From contig NZ_WNXC01000007.1 in NCBI RefSeq assembly GCF_014172405.1, positions 186,001 to 250,000 of the forward strand: 64,000 bases of DNA. Reading direction: 5' to 3'. The notes under the pieces were generated by a model. The model worked only from the letters and a program-made list of their open reading frames with translations, was not told where the DNA came from and made no database searches. This document shows positions 50,901-61,080 of the stretch, one piece after another (the stretch's first letter is position 1; each line of letters opens with the position of its first letter). This DNA comes from Pedobacter gandavensis (GTDB lineage: Bacteria; Bacteroidota; Bacteroidia; Sphingobacteriales; Sphingobacteriaceae). The position numbers and the translations under genes were made by a program.

Positions 50901-53351
50901 CTATTTTATATCAAAGCCATACACATTACCGGCAAAATCTGCCAGGAAGAACTGCTTTCCATGGATTGTAGGATCTGCAAAAACAGGTGCTCCAAGGTTT
51001 AGTTTTTGCAATACTTCTCCTGAATCTTCATGGATCACATACAAATGACCATCAGAAGCAGCAAATAACAACTGATTAGCATACTTAACAACAGTACTTT
51101 CAACTGTGCCCGCCCCTGGACCTGTATAAGGAGCTGAATACACCAAAGCATCGCCCGTAGGTCTGTTCCAAACTTCTTTTAATGTTTTCAAATCGTAGGC
51201 CACTACCCCATCAGTGGAAGTCGGCATAATCAGATATTTATCCGTAATTAATGGGCTTGCCATTACTTTAAAATCGTAAGTACCATCAATTTTATCGATG
51301 TTCTTTCCGGTTAAAGGATCCAGGATAAATATGGAATTTAACCCCGTGATATACAATTTACCAGCAGCATAAATTCCGGTACTGCTTCTAAAACGCAACC
51401 CTTCATCACTTCTTTTCCAGAGTAATTTCCCTGTTTTACGGTCATGACCAAATAAGCTCTGCCAGTTACTCCCGGTGATCAAAACCTCTCCGGCAATCGT
51501 CATTTTCTCAGGTGTTCCCTCTCCGCCATTCCAATCTTTATTGATCCATATCGTCTTTCCTGTGGCCACTTCTAGCGCTTGTAAATAAGATCCGTAACCG
51601 GTATAATAGATGCCTTTTTCGACAATGCCACCGGAAACATATCCCGGAAGACTTTTCATTCCCAGGTCTTTTTTCCAGATCAAAGTCCCATTGCTGGCCT
51701 TTAAGGCATAGGTAAAACCTTCCATATCTGTACCTAAAATAGTCCCGCCATCATAAGAAAGTGCATGTTTGATGGAGTTACGTGTTTTATAATGCCAAAG
51801 AATTTTACCAGTTGAAGGGTCTAAGGCACTAATTCCACACTGCAGATTATTGGCATCATCAATGGTGGCGACAAATAATTTACCTTCAGCGAGGATCGGA
51901 CTCCCTTTCCATACGCTTCCTTTAACGTTATTTATCCATTTTAAGCTTAGAGAACCTACCTGCTCATCGTTTGCATTTTTAGATTTGCTAGATTTATTAA
52001 CGGAGCCTACACCTGGATTAGCCACGTTTTGAGTATTTAAAGGTAAAGTAAAGGCTTGTTTTTGAATATACTCCCTCCCATCCTGGTAAATTACTTCTGT
52101 CTGAATAGTATAGGCTTTCCCTTTACTCATTTTATTGACCGGCACTTTTCCGTACCAGCTCCAATCTGTATTGGCAGCTAGAGCAGCTATAGCAATCTGG
52201 TTTCCTTTTTCATCATAGATGATACTCTTTGCTGATTTTGGTGCGTTTTCCGTATCGTAAATGTTAGCACTAATCATCAGACTTCCATCTTTTACCAGTA
52301 CCATATCGGAACCACTTGGGCTGTTGACCACCAAATGATCATGTAAATAAGTATAATGAGGTTTGATCTCTTTTACGCCATTCTGATCGATCTCTATAGA
52401 CAAAAATTGTCCGGCAGAATTGTCGATTCCTCCCATACTTGGTGAAGCAGAAGAAATATACTGAATCCCTGTTTTATCACTTTTCCTGACAAAGTTGTTG
52501 TGCCAATGACCATAAACCCAGGCTTTCAAATTGTTTTCATTGAGATTGATGGAATCATTTTTTCCTTTCAACACAAACTGATCGCTATAAGTCAACAGGT
52601 CGTGGTTAAAAATGATCACCGGTTTATTTTTATCGGTGGCAGCAAGGTCATTTTTCATCCATCGAATCACCTCATCCACCGTATAGGAAGGCTGTACATC
52701 ACCAGAACGCATTGGTGTTACAATAAAATGCGCAGGTCCGGCATCAAATGAATAGTATACCGGGCCAAAAAGGTTTTCAAAAAGTTCCTCTCCATAAGCG
52801 CCTTTTACCAGGTCATGATTTCCAATGCAATAAAACACCTGTTTTCCCAATGCCTCTGAAGTCACTTGATTCGCATGAAAATTAAGCCCTTTTTCATAGC
52901 AAATATCTCCGGTATGCACGATAAAGCTGACCTCTTGGTTTTTAGAAAAGTTCTTCAGATTGGTAATCCAATCCTTGTATTTGTCGGTTTCGGTATCGGT
53001 AATCTGCAACATCTTCACTGAAGATCCTGCACTGGTAGGATCAGGAAGCAGCCCGAAGTTATAAGCCTGTACCTGATCTTCAATTTTGAGGTAATGCTTT
53101 GCAGCCAACTTATAGCCCGCCGGAACAGTCACAAATACAAATCGGTTTTTTGCATGCCCAGGTAAAGTGAAATTACCATTCGCATCCGTTTTTAGTACAT
53201 TTAGTCCGTCGGATACCAAAACGCCTTTCATTCCTTTTTCACCTGCATCCCAGGTTTTATTCTTGTTCACATCGAGGAAAACTTTTCCTTTATATTGCGC
53301 TCCCGCAGCCGAAGCCAGAAAAGCAAAAACTACTGTAAATATTAGTCTCAT
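50901..53351 (-). CDS. metallophosphoesterase fused to PQQ-type beta-propeller
   Basis: An 816-residue exported protein (signal MRLIFTVVFAFLASAAGAQ). Residues ~20-100 form a MetallophosN/SdrD-like domain (GKVFLDVNKNKTWDAGEKG). The calcineurin-like domain has ITDTETD (first metal motif with E for H), HTGDI, GNHDL, FNHDL and GHWHNN. A short C-terminal MPE domain follows, then from ~475 a propeller of at least five PQQ-like repeats (GKILWHYKT, GTLIWKKDL, GKTIWINKDW, GKLLWKRSD, LKEVWNRP). It is downstream of susD. A role in removing phosphate groups from a glycan or sugar ligand is inferred. ATG 53351 was chosen over a longer frame for the signal peptide. Confidence 0.85.
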   Translation of the reverse strand: MRLIFTVVFAFLASAAGAQYKGKVFLDVNKNKTWDAGEKGMKGVLVSDGLNVLKTDANGNFTLPGHAKNRFVFVTVPAGYKLAAKHYLKIEDQVQAYNFGLLPDPTSAGSSVKMLQITDTETDKYKDWITNLKNFSKNQEVSFIVHTGDICYEKGLNFHANQVTSEALGKQVFYCIGNHDLVKGAYGEELFENLFGPVYYSFDAGPAHFIVTPMRSGDVQPSYTVDEVIRWMKNDLAATDKNKPVIIFNHDLLTYSDQFVLKGKNDSINLNENNLKAWVYGHWHNNFVRKSDKTGIQYISSASPSMGGIDNSAGQFLSIEIDQNGVKEIKPHYTYLHDHLVVNSPSGSDMVLVKDGSLMISANIYDTENAPKSAKSIIYDEKGNQIAIAALAANTDWSWYGKVPVNKMSKGKAYTIQTEVIYQDGREYIQKQAFTLPLNTQNVANPGVGSVNKSSKSKNANDEQVGSLSLKWINNVKGSVWKGSPILAEGKLFVATIDDANNLQCGISALDPSTGKILWHYKTRNSIKHALSYDGGTILGTDMEGFTYALKASNGTLIWKKDLGMKSLPGYVSGGIVEKGIYYTGYGSYLQALEVATGKTIWINKDWNGGEGTPEKMTIAGEVLITGSNWQSLFGHDRKTGKLLWKRSDEGLRFRSSTGIYAAGKLYITGLNSIFILDPLTGKNIDKIDGTYDFKVMASPLITDKYLIMPTSTDGVVAYDLKTLKEVWNRPTGDALVYSAPYTGPGAGTVESTVVKYANQLLFAASDGHLYVIHEDSGEVLQKLNLGAPVFADPTIHGKQFFLADFAGNVYGFDIK

Positions 53352-53407
53352 TAAGGTTTCATTTATGTTAATGGGGGTGTCATTCCTGTAAATCATTTGA
53401 TCCTATC

Positions 53408-53437
53408 AAAAAGCAGCAGGTAATTAAACCTGCTGCT
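53408..53437 (-). terminator. terminator or attenuator after susD-like gene
   Basis: 10-bp stem AGCAGCAGGT / ACCTGCTGCT with an AATTAA loop; read on the minus strand it ends in TTTTTG. It may separate the susCD transcript from the phosphoesterase gene, or reduce read-through. Confidence 0.65.
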
Positions 53438-53482
53438 GAAGAGGGCATTAAATTAAGGCAAATTGATTTTTTCTTTGTTAGC

Positions 53483-55285
53483 TTACCAGCCAAAAACCTG
53501 TTTCAACTGAGGATTAACTACAGTTTCTCCAATAGGAATCGGTCGGTAATAATATTTAGGTGTAATAAAATTCCTTGGCTGATCTCTATCTCTGGTAAAG
53601 GCGATAAAGCCTGAAGTACCATTGGTTAAGTAGAAATTCTGATCTTTTCCTGTTTTATCTTTCAGGTAAAACTTAGACAACTTATCTCTTTCTGCAGCTG
53701 GAATATTGGCAATAGAAGATTCATCATCAGGAGAAGGTAGAATCGCAATATCAGGTTTACCATCGCCGGTCACATCCAGACCACCCAAAGCAGGAACATA
53801 CATCCCTTGCTGACTATCCTGAAATAAATTACCCGATTTCCAACGCATTAAATCATTAAAACGGAAACCTTCACAAGCGGTTTCTACCCTTCTTTCGCGA
53901 CGTATTTCCAGCAACACCGCACCACTCGCATTTGGATAAGTAGCGGCCAAAACAGGATCTAAAACGACCCCCATCTGCAACGCAGGCATCTGTACCCTGT
54001 TCCGTAATAAGTTAATCGACTGATCAAGATCTCCCTGATTGATATTCCCCAATTCCGCTTTAGCTTCCGCATTGATCAACAAAATCTCCGCGTATCTGAA
54101 AATTGGCAGGCCGGTATAATTCAACATCCAACCTTGTCTTAATGCAGGATCACGAGGATAAAACTTAATTTGATTGTATCCACCTAAGGTAGCTTTGATT
54201 CTATAAGGCTCATCAATGGTACTCGCTCCTCTAAAAGCCGGATTAATAATGGTTTCCGTCATTCTTGGATCACGATCTGTGAAAACCTCTGTATACACTT
54301 TGGTATTATACCCCGGAGTAGATGTAAAAGGCGTACCATCTTTTTTCAGATAAGTATCCGCCAAACTTCTACTCAATGACCAGGTATAATCCAGCACCGT
54401 ATGGGTATTATTTCCTACCGCCAGTTCTTTATTATAATCTGCCCACATGATCATTTCCTTATTATTCGCCAGACTAGGACTTGAAAATAAGGATCTATAA
54501 TCTAATGCACCATTTCCAGTATTCACTAAAGCAAAACCACCATCTTTCATGATCTTATCTGAAGCTGTAACTGCTGCATTCAGGAAACGCTGGTAATCAG
54601 CGGTCAATCCGAGTTCATCATGATATTTTCTGAAAGTACCTTCATGTAAAGCAAAGCGCGATAATAAGGCTAAGGCTGCCCATTTGGTGACTCTCGTTCT
54701 ACCCGCATTTGTCTTTGCATCATCTTTAATGTTTGCTACTGCATAATTCAGATCACTCAATACAGAATCTACCACCAAAGCTCTCGGATCCTGCCCTTTA
54801 TACAAATCCGGATCATTATCTGACATGACATGGCCATACCAGGGTACATTACTGTATTTCTTGATTTTCTCAAAGTAAAAATTAGCGCGGAAAAATTTAG
54901 CGATCCCTACATAGTGTTTGATCTGAGTTGGATCACCTTTCACCTGTCCGATGTGATCCAGCATAAAGTTTACTCTTCTTAAAGCTTCCCAATCAGATTT
55001 CCCCCAACCACTTGCATTGGAAGCTGACACCCCGCCTCTCAGCAATACATCTACCTCTCCATCTCCGTTATAATTGGAGATATTGTCCGAATTTAGATCA
55101 GAATAACTGGGACCAATCTGCCCATAAAAGCCATTGCTATAAGTTTCCAGATCTGCTGGTGATTGAAAAAATGCACCTTCAGTAATTTCAGTTTTTGGGT
55201 TCCTCTGCAGGAAATCTTTCTTGCAGGCCGTCATCCCTATGGTCATCAATCCTAATGTAAGGATATATGTTGTTTTTAGTTTCAT
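53483..55285 (-). CDS. SusD/RagB-family glycan-binding lipoprotein
   Basis: A 600-residue surface lipoprotein: signal LTLGLMTIGMTAC with the lipobox Cys, then KKDFLQRNP, the conserved SusD start. RagB features include ALLSRFALHEGTF (TPR-like helices), RYAEILLINAEAKAELGN and RRERRVETACEGFRFNDLMRWK, all standard for the family. It caps the SusC barrel and captures ligand. It starts 13 bp after the SusC stop. Confidence 0.96.
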   Translation of the reverse strand: MKLKTTYILTLGLMTIGMTACKKDFLQRNPKTEITEGAFFQSPADLETYSNGFYGQIGPSYSDLNSDNISNYNGDGEVDVLLRGGVSASNASGWGKSDWEALRRVNFMLDHIGQVKGDPTQIKHYVGIAKFFRANFYFEKIKKYSNVPWYGHVMSDNDPDLYKGQDPRALVVDSVLSDLNYAVANIKDDAKTNAGRTRVTKWAALALLSRFALHEGTFRKYHDELGLTADYQRFLNAAVTASDKIMKDGGFALVNTGNGALDYRSLFSSPSLANNKEMIMWADYNKELAVGNNTHTVLDYTWSLSRSLADTYLKKDGTPFTSTPGYNTKVYTEVFTDRDPRMTETIINPAFRGASTIDEPYRIKATLGGYNQIKFYPRDPALRQGWMLNYTGLPIFRYAEILLINAEAKAELGNINQGDLDQSINLLRNRVQMPALQMGVVLDPVLAATYPNASGAVLLEIRRERRVETACEGFRFNDLMRWKSGNLFQDSQQGMYVPALGGLDVTGDGKPDIAILPSPDDESSIANIPAAERDKLSKFYLKDKTGKDQNFYLTNGTSGFIAFTRDRDQPRNFITPKYYYRPIPIGETVVNPQLKQVFGW

Positions 55286-55298
55286 GATGCTTCTTGCG

Positions 55299-58200
55299 TT
55301 AAAAATTAAGGTTTAAACCAACAGAATAGGTCTTTTGGAAAGGATAGATTGTTCCATCCAATCCTTCAGGGTCCAACCTGGCTTTAATGTGTGACACGTC
55401 AAGAATGTTTTCTGCACTGAAGTAAATTCTAAGTTTATCCATCTTCATCTTGCTGGTTAAAGATTTTGGAAGTGTATAACCCAGGGTAAGATTTTTCAAC
55501 CTCAGGTAAGAAGCATCTTGAAGGTATCTCGTTTGTGGATTTCCCAATTCTGTTGCATCCTCAGCGATATAGGCTTTCACACGTGGGAAATAAGCATTTG
55601 GCGTTTCCGGCGTCCAACGATCCAGGTTATGTGCCTGAACATTGGTCCATGGTTGTGCATAAACACCCCAGAAATAATGGTTACTAGGTCCTGGATACCA
55701 ATCTCTTTTACCAACTCCCTGGAAGAAAACACGAATATCAAAACCTTTCCATCCAGCACCAAGATCGATTCCATACTGGTATCTCGCAGCACTATTTCCG
55801 ATGATTTTCTGATCTCCATGGTCAGCTAAAGTGTTTTTTCCTTTATCGATTTTTCCATCGTTATTCAGGTCTTTAAACTTTAAATCACCAACGTCAAACT
55901 TGTATCCGGCATCATCAGAACCTACAGCTGTTTGGTTGGCATGACTGGCCAATTCTTCTTTCGACTGGAAGAAACCTTCTGTTTCCAAGCCCCAGATTTC
56001 ACCAATTTCCTTTCCTACATAATAGTCATTGATTAAACCATTTGGGTTATCGAATTTGGTGATAAAGCTACGGCTATCTCCCATATTAAAACCAACATTA
56101 TAGTACAACTGACTGTTGTTAACCATAAAACCATCTTTCCACCCGATTCTCAATTCCCATCCTTTAGTTTTCAAATCGGCGGCATTTACCTTCGGTTCTA
56201 ACACACCAAAAGGTCCAGGAAGTGTCTTTCCTCGGGTCAACATTCCTTTCGTATACCTGGTATAGGCATCAAAACTTAAGTCTAATCTGTTTTTCAACAT
56301 GCTGATGTCACCACCAAAGTTCAAAGTAGAAATCCGCTCCCAGGTTAAACTATTGGCCACTGCTCCCGGAGGATACACGGCTGTAGGCTTATTACCTTCT
56401 AGAATCTGTCCGATTTGTCCGGCATTCATGGTTGGGATATAATAATAAGCGCCTACATCCTGGTTACCCAATGCACCATAAGAGGCACGGAATTTCAACA
56501 GGTTAATTTTCAGTTTTTCTGCTACTGGCTTAAAGAAATTTTCATTGCTAATCACCCATGCTACGGAAGCTGAAGGGAAGAAGCCCCATCTGTCATCAGA
56601 AGGGAAGCGGGAAGTACCGTCATAACGACCATTCAGTTCCAAGATATATTTATTGTCGAAAATATAGTTGAAACGATAGAACCAACCTCTAACTGCCCAA
56701 TCTTCCATCCGCTCTCCAGCAGTAATTGCACCGGTAGCCAGGTTTAGAGAAGGCAAGGTCGTACTGATTAAATTTGCACGACTTACATAACCATAACTCC
56801 AGTTCCTCGTTTCCTGGTTAAAACCGGCAAGCACTTGCAGGTAGTGTTTCTCGTTGAAAGTTTTATGGAAATCAGTGTAGATGTTGTAGATATTCTGTCT
56901 GAGGTGACGTTCCGAGTTCGTTGCAGAACCGGCTACATCACCGCTATAACTAATGGCGGAATTTGGTCCTGTTCTATAAGGAATTGCAATATCAAAAGAC
57001 CTTCCTGTAGTATCAATTTTCCGCACCGTTGCATCTGCTTTTAAATCCCAGATGTCTTTAACCAGGGAAGCTTTTGCGGTAAAAGTGGTCTGGAAGTTAT
57101 TCGTTCTGGTTAATCTGCGGCCACCACTTTGCATTTTCCCCAGTAAAGCGGCTCCGGTAGAAGTCCAGCTTCCATCTGGGTTGGTAGGCACATCCAGAGA
57201 ACTCTGTCTGTTTACATTATGAAAGAACCCCTCTCCGTTATAGGAAGGCTCATCATAAGTACTCGTCATAAAGAAAGTGTTGGTTCCTACAGTCAACCAT
57301 TTTGACAAATTGTAATCGGCTTTAGCGCGAAGGTTGTAACGATCATACTTATCATTACCGTAATTAAACATCCCCTCGTTTCTAAAATACTCGGTCGACA
57401 AATAATAACTCAGTTTATCATCTTTTTTGGAGATGTTCAAATTGGCATTATAAGTTGGCGCAGAAGATTTATAGACTTCGTCCATCCAATTGGTAGTCCC
57501 ATAATACATCCATGCATTTGGATCAGATGGAGAAACAATCACTGCTGGTAAACTAGGATCCGCAGAACGCTTTCTGGCATAGTCCCGAATATTTTCCGGA
57601 TACAAGTCATACAAAGGATAAGCGGCGTCATGTTTATATTCCATTACAGTTAAAGGATCAGTTACGATATCTGGTACCTTTCCCAATTGTCTGATTGCAT
57701 AATAGGTATTCGCATTAATCTTCAAATCTGAACTTGTGGCTGATTTCGTGGTAATGAGCACCACACCAAAAGCACCTCTTGCACCATAAATCGCTGCCGA
57801 AGCGGCATCTTTCAACACCGTTACATTTTCGATATCTGCTGGATTTAAGGCCAGTAATTCCTCACTGGTAAAAGGCACATTATCCACTAAAATATAGGGA
57901 GAACCACCATTTAAAGAGGTAAACCCACGGATATTAAACTTAGGTGCTTTGTTCACTTGTCCGCTGGAAATGGTAATATTGAGGTTGGGAATCAATCCTT
58001 GCAAACCTGCACCAACACTGGTAATCGGTCTGTTTTCGATTTCCTTACCGGAAACACCGTCCACAGCACCACTCAGGTTTACTTTTTTCTGCGTACCGTA
58101 GCCTACCACCACCACTTCATTCAGGAACTTGTCGTCATCTTTTAGAACCACATTGATCTGTTTGCGGGTACCAATGACCACCTTTTGCTCGCTCAATCCA

Positions 58201-58757
58201 ACATAGCTAAATACCAATACATCTGCTGGCGAACCTGCTTCAATCTGGTAATTACCATTTCCATCGGTAGTAGCAGCTTTCGGCGTTCCCATCACACGAA
58301 CCGAAACACCTGGAATAGGTGCTCCTTTTTCGTCTGTCACCATCCCCTTGATTAAAATCGCTTCATTGATCCAGGACAAAGTAGGCAGGGCATCCTGATC
58401 ACGTTTCCTAAAGATTACGACATTATTATCGGATTCCCGGTAAGAGAAAGGAGTGCCATTCAACAGTTGATACAGCACTTCATTTAGAGGTTTGCCGGAA
58501 ACCTCCATTTCAATCCCTTTTACCTTTCTCAGTTCATTGTTGTTGTAAGAAAAATCAAGCTTACTGGTCTTGCTGATTTTTTCTATTGCTTTTTCTAAAG
58601 ATTCGCCCTTCAGGTGAATACTCACCCTAACATTTTTAAGCCGCTGACTAAAGGCCGTTTCCGCAAATAAGGTTCCGGCGGAGGTCAGCAATGTGGCAAA
58701 CACTATTAATCCTACTCTCATCATCTTAAGAATTAGTGTAGTAATGTTTTTTTTCAT
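55299..58757 (-). CDS. SusC/RagA TonB-linked outer-membrane transporter with STN domain
   Basis: An 1152-residue TonB-dependent transporter. From ATG 58757: signal MKKNITTLILKMMRVGLIVFATLLTSAG; STN domain about 45-118 (VRVSIHLKGESLEKAIEKIS, LDFSYNNNELRKVKGIEM); carboxypeptidase-D-regulatory-like domain about 135-215 (GAPIPGVSVRVMGTPKAATTD); TonB-box-like VVVVGYGTQ; plug domain and barrel to the end at LNF. The STN domain normally contacts FecR, so ligand uptake should be signalled to the sigma factor through the FecR gene just upstream. The 27-codon extension upstream of ATG 58757 is untypical and not used. Confidence 0.96.
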   Translation of the reverse strand: MKKNITTLILKMMRVGLIVFATLLTSAGTLFAETAFSQRLKNVRVSIHLKGESLEKAIEKISKTSKLDFSYNNNELRKVKGIEMEVSGKPLNEVLYQLLNGTPFSYRESDNNVVIFRKRDQDALPTLSWINEAILIKGMVTDEKGAPIPGVSVRVMGTPKAATTDGNGNYQIEAGSPADVLVFSYVGLSEQKVVIGTRKQINVVLKDDDKFLNEVVVVGYGTQKKVNLSGAVDGVSGKEIENRPITSVGAGLQGLIPNLNITISSGQVNKAPKFNIRGFTSLNGGSPYILVDNVPFTSEELLALNPADIENVTVLKDAASAAIYGARGAFGVVLITTKSATSSDLKINANTYYAIRQLGKVPDIVTDPLTVMEYKHDAAYPLYDLYPENIRDYARKRSADPSLPAVIVSPSDPNAWMYYGTTNWMDEVYKSSAPTYNANLNISKKDDKLSYYLSTEYFRNEGMFNYGNDKYDRYNLRAKADYNLSKWLTVGTNTFFMTSTYDEPSYNGEGFFHNVNRQSSLDVPTNPDGSWTSTGAALLGKMQSGGRRLTRTNNFQTTFTAKASLVKDIWDLKADATVRKIDTTGRSFDIAIPYRTGPNSAISYSGDVAGSATNSERHLRQNIYNIYTDFHKTFNEKHYLQVLAGFNQETRNWSYGYVSRANLISTTLPSLNLATGAITAGERMEDWAVRGWFYRFNYIFDNKYILELNGRYDGTSRFPSDDRWGFFPSASVAWVISNENFFKPVAEKLKINLLKFRASYGALGNQDVGAYYYIPTMNAGQIGQILEGNKPTAVYPPGAVANSLTWERISTLNFGGDISMLKNRLDLSFDAYTRYTKGMLTRGKTLPGPFGVLEPKVNAADLKTKGWELRIGWKDGFMVNNSQLYYNVGFNMGDSRSFITKFDNPNGLINDYYVGKEIGEIWGLETEGFFQSKEELASHANQTAVGSDDAGYKFDVGDLKFKDLNNDGKIDKGKNTLADHGDQKIIGNSAARYQYGIDLGAGWKGFDIRVFFQGVGKRDWYPGPSNHYFWGVYAQPWTNVQAHNLDRWTPETPNAYFPRVKAYIAEDATELGNPQTRYLQDASYLRLKNLTLGYTLPKSLTSKMKMDKLRIYFSAENILDVSHIKARLDPEGLDGTIYPFQKTYSVGLNLNF

Positions 58758-58841
58758 ATTTTTATTCGTTTTAAAATTCGTTGAAACATAGCACAGCCAT
58801 CTGGAGAATTTTTCGAAGAGTTTCCCAATGCTGTACATTCT

Positions 58842-58871
58842 GATCAGTATCTGTTCGCGCAGATACTGATC
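58842..58871 (-). promoter_or_regulatory. hairpin between fecR and susC
   Basis: Perfect 12-bp stem GATCAGTATCTG / CAGATACTGATC with a 6-nt loop, 84 bp upstream of the SusC ATG. On the minus strand no T tract follows, so it is not a standard terminator for the operon; on the plus strand a T-rich tail follows. Possible leader structure or RNA processing site. Confidence 0.5.
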
Positions 58872-58894
58872 TTCTTTTTTAATATTAATGACGA

Positions 58895-59812
58895 TTAATT
58901 ACATCCGCTCCCTGTTATAAGCACCTCCTTTTCTTCGTTAATCTGGTAAGTAATTCCTTGTATTTCTCTGATGAGGTTTAAAACCTCGGTTAAGCTTTGC
59001 TTGGTATTGAAGTGAATGCTATTCTGACAATTTTTAAATTTCTGATGATCATATTTGATTTTCACCTGATAGGCATTTTCTACAGCGAGGACGAGATCTT
59101 CAAAATAGGCCGCATTCATGATCACATTGCCATCATTCCAAGCCTTGCGCTCTGCGGCTTTAATTTTTAAGACTTTCGGCTTCCGGTGATCTTTATTGTA
59201 TACCACTTCTTCATTTTTCAACAGTACACTGGTCTGCTGATGGTCATCGCTTACCGCAACTTTCCCTGATACTACGGCGACGCTCATGGTAGACAATGCC
59301 TGATAAGACTTCACTACGAAAGACGTTCCCAATACATTGGTCTTAATTCCTGAAGCTTCTACTACAAAAGGAACTTTCTCATCATGAACAATATCAAAAA
59401 AGCCCTCACCATCCAATAAATAGACCATTCTTTTCTTCCCGAATTTCTTTGGATATTTAAAGGTACTGGCAGAATTTAGCCATACTGTAGAACCATCTGG
59501 CAACACCAATTGCTTCGTTTCGCCTTTTGCAACCGTAATGGTGATGTAGTCGCCGCTCATGGAATGGTAAAACAACATACCTGTTGAAAGCAACAAGAAA
59601 CCAATAGCCGCGGCCATCGTCAGCAGCTGTTTTTTTCTTTTTAGTTTGAGACTTTTCCGTTGAGCTTGTCCTTGCTGGATTTGTTTGGTCGCATGGATGC
59701 GTTCCAGAATTTCCTGACTCAAGCTTTCTTTCTCTTGTTCGTCCACAAAAAAACCGGCAGGGTCATGAATCCCGAATTTTTTATACAGCTCGTTTTTTTC
59801 TTTTTCGTTCAT
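58895..59812 (-). CDS. FecR-family anti-sigma factor
   Basis: A 305-residue inner-membrane protein: N-terminal cytosolic part (1-65) to hold the sigma factor, one TM (about 66-85; LLTMAAAIGFLLLSTGMLF), then the periplasmic FecR domain (about 93-190; VAKGETKQLVLPDGSTVWLNSASTFKYP, LDGEGFFDIVHDEKVPFVV, TNVLGTSFVV). The C-terminal DUF4974-like domain (FEDLVLAVENAYQVKIKYD) contacts the STN domain of SusC. Only the GH30 remnant separates it from its sigma gene. Confidence 0.94.
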   Translation of the reverse strand: MNEKEKNELYKKFGIHDPAGFFVDEQEKESLSQEILERIHATKQIQQGQAQRKSLKLKRKKQLLTMAAAIGFLLLSTGMLFYHSMSGDYITITVAKGETKQLVLPDGSTVWLNSASTFKYPKKFGKKRMVYLLDGEGFFDIVHDEKVPFVVEASGIKTNVLGTSFVVKSYQALSTMSVAVVSGKVAVSDDHQQTSVLLKNEEVVYNKDHRKPKVLKIKAAERKAWNDGNVIMNAAYFEDLVLAVENAYQVKIKYDHQKFKNCQNSIHFNTKQSLTEVLNLIREIQGITYQINEEKEVLITGSGCN

Positions 59813-59866
59813 ATACTAAATACATAACGAACGAGGTAAGCAGAGGTACTATGGGAAATTTATATT
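59812..59866 (-). promoter_or_regulatory. fecR upstream element, copy A of duplicated sequence
   Basis: A ~50-bp segment beginning TATACTAAATACATAACGAA next to the fecR start; it closely resembles the segment at 61214-61266, 19 of the first 21 bases being identical. Possibly a promoter recognised by the neighbouring ECF sigma factor. Confidence 0.5.
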
Positions 59867-59873
59867 TTTAAAA

Positions 59874-59904
59874 AACCTCCTGAAGATTCATACTTCAGGA
59901 GGTT
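59874..59904 (-). terminator. terminator between GH30 remnant and fecR
   Basis: Perfect 12-bp stem AACCTCCTGAAG / CTTCAGGAGGTT with a 7-nt loop, followed on the minus strand by TTTT. It separates the GH30 remnant from fecR. Confidence 0.75.
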
Positions 59905-59975
59905 AAATTCCTCCGCTGTTTGATGTCAAAATCATCAACAGGAGAAAGAAAAGTTAAAACAAATGGAATCTGGAC

Positions 59976-61080
59976 TTAATTTTTAAGCCCGGTAAATGTG
60001 GTTACACTCTGACCTGGTACCGTTACAATAAAACTACCATCTGTACCCGGGCTTAAAGCACTCCCTTGTTGCCAATGTGCACTATTACCTCCAGATGTCT
60101 GATAATTCATCAATGTTCCTGCAGAAAAGCCTTGTAAACGAAGTGTACAGCTAATGGCATCTGTGCCAGGATTAATGGCTACCAATGTGAATTTACCAGT
60201 ATTCGGATCTTTATAAGCAGAAACTTTTAGAACGGAATTGTTTTGTACGCTAGCACCAAACCTATAATAGCCAGCCTGGATATACCGCGAAAACTGCCCC
60301 ATCACATCGTAAGTTTTTGGAAAATCCAAGGTGCCATCACTATTGGTACAGATCAGCGATTCATTATTACGAATGGCTAACATACCAAGCCAGTAAACAA
60401 AAGCATTGACATTACATTCTGCCAGAAACTTATGCATACTAGTGGCCAATTTTAATCCGCCTACCATGGTATTGTCATAACTTCCACTATCATCAGAAGT
60501 CTCTGTCATCCAAACTGGCTTATTCCCTGTGGCATAATTCCAGGTTACCGGATTCTGGTTTAAACCCCGTTTTCCTCCGATCAACTCTCCAACTTCGACA
60601 TAACCATGGCCGGCAAGAATATCCACATTACTTCTATCCATCCCAGCCAAAAAAGTATTGGCAGTACCCCATGCCGCATTCTCTGAGGAAAGGATTTTCA
60701 TGGTATTTAAACCTTGCTGGTTTAAGGCAGGCCTTAAATTATTGGTTACAAATTGCCCCAGATGTGCTGAAGTCCAATAAGAAGCATCACAGTCAGAAAA
60801 CACGTTCTCTGGCTCATTGGAAGGAGATATTGCATAAAAATTCACCCCTTCATTCTGATAAGATTTCGCGAATCCGGCCATATACCTGGCGAAGTCATTG
60901 GAGCTGGTATTGTAATTCCATCCATTAAACCATTTGGCACTTTCCTGGCTTTGCTAAAGTATTCGCTTTTAGTTTTTGAGATACTGAAACCAGATCATCA
61001 ATCGGTTTCTTTTTACAGCCTCCGGCAATGGCGAGCGTTAGTATGGCCAGAAAAGTCAATTGTAGGTTGTTGCACCTCAT
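59976..61080 (-). pseudogene. GH30-family glycoside hydrolase lipoprotein, broken
   Basis: The 5' part from ATG 61080 encodes a lipoprotein signal (LAILTLAIAGGC, then KKKPIDD) and stops at TAA 60925-60927 after 51 codons. The catalytic part is in another frame, open from 60953 to TAA 59976, and starts abruptly at QSQESAKWFNGWNYNTSS. It has NEPE (acid/base Glu in SPSNEPEN) and VWMTETSDD (nucleophile Glu), then a beta-sandwich ending VTTFTGLKN. The N-terminal third of a GH30 barrel, normally about 100 or more residues with the GFGG-type motif, is absent. So a deletion plus frameshift at about 60954 inactivated it. A separate ORF starting at ATG 60881 would lack part of the barrel. Confidence 0.75.

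Noticed and set aside
60671..60928. 85-codon ORF antisense to the GH30 remnant
   Set aside because: Lies wholly over the degraded GH30 gene and shows no recognisable feature.
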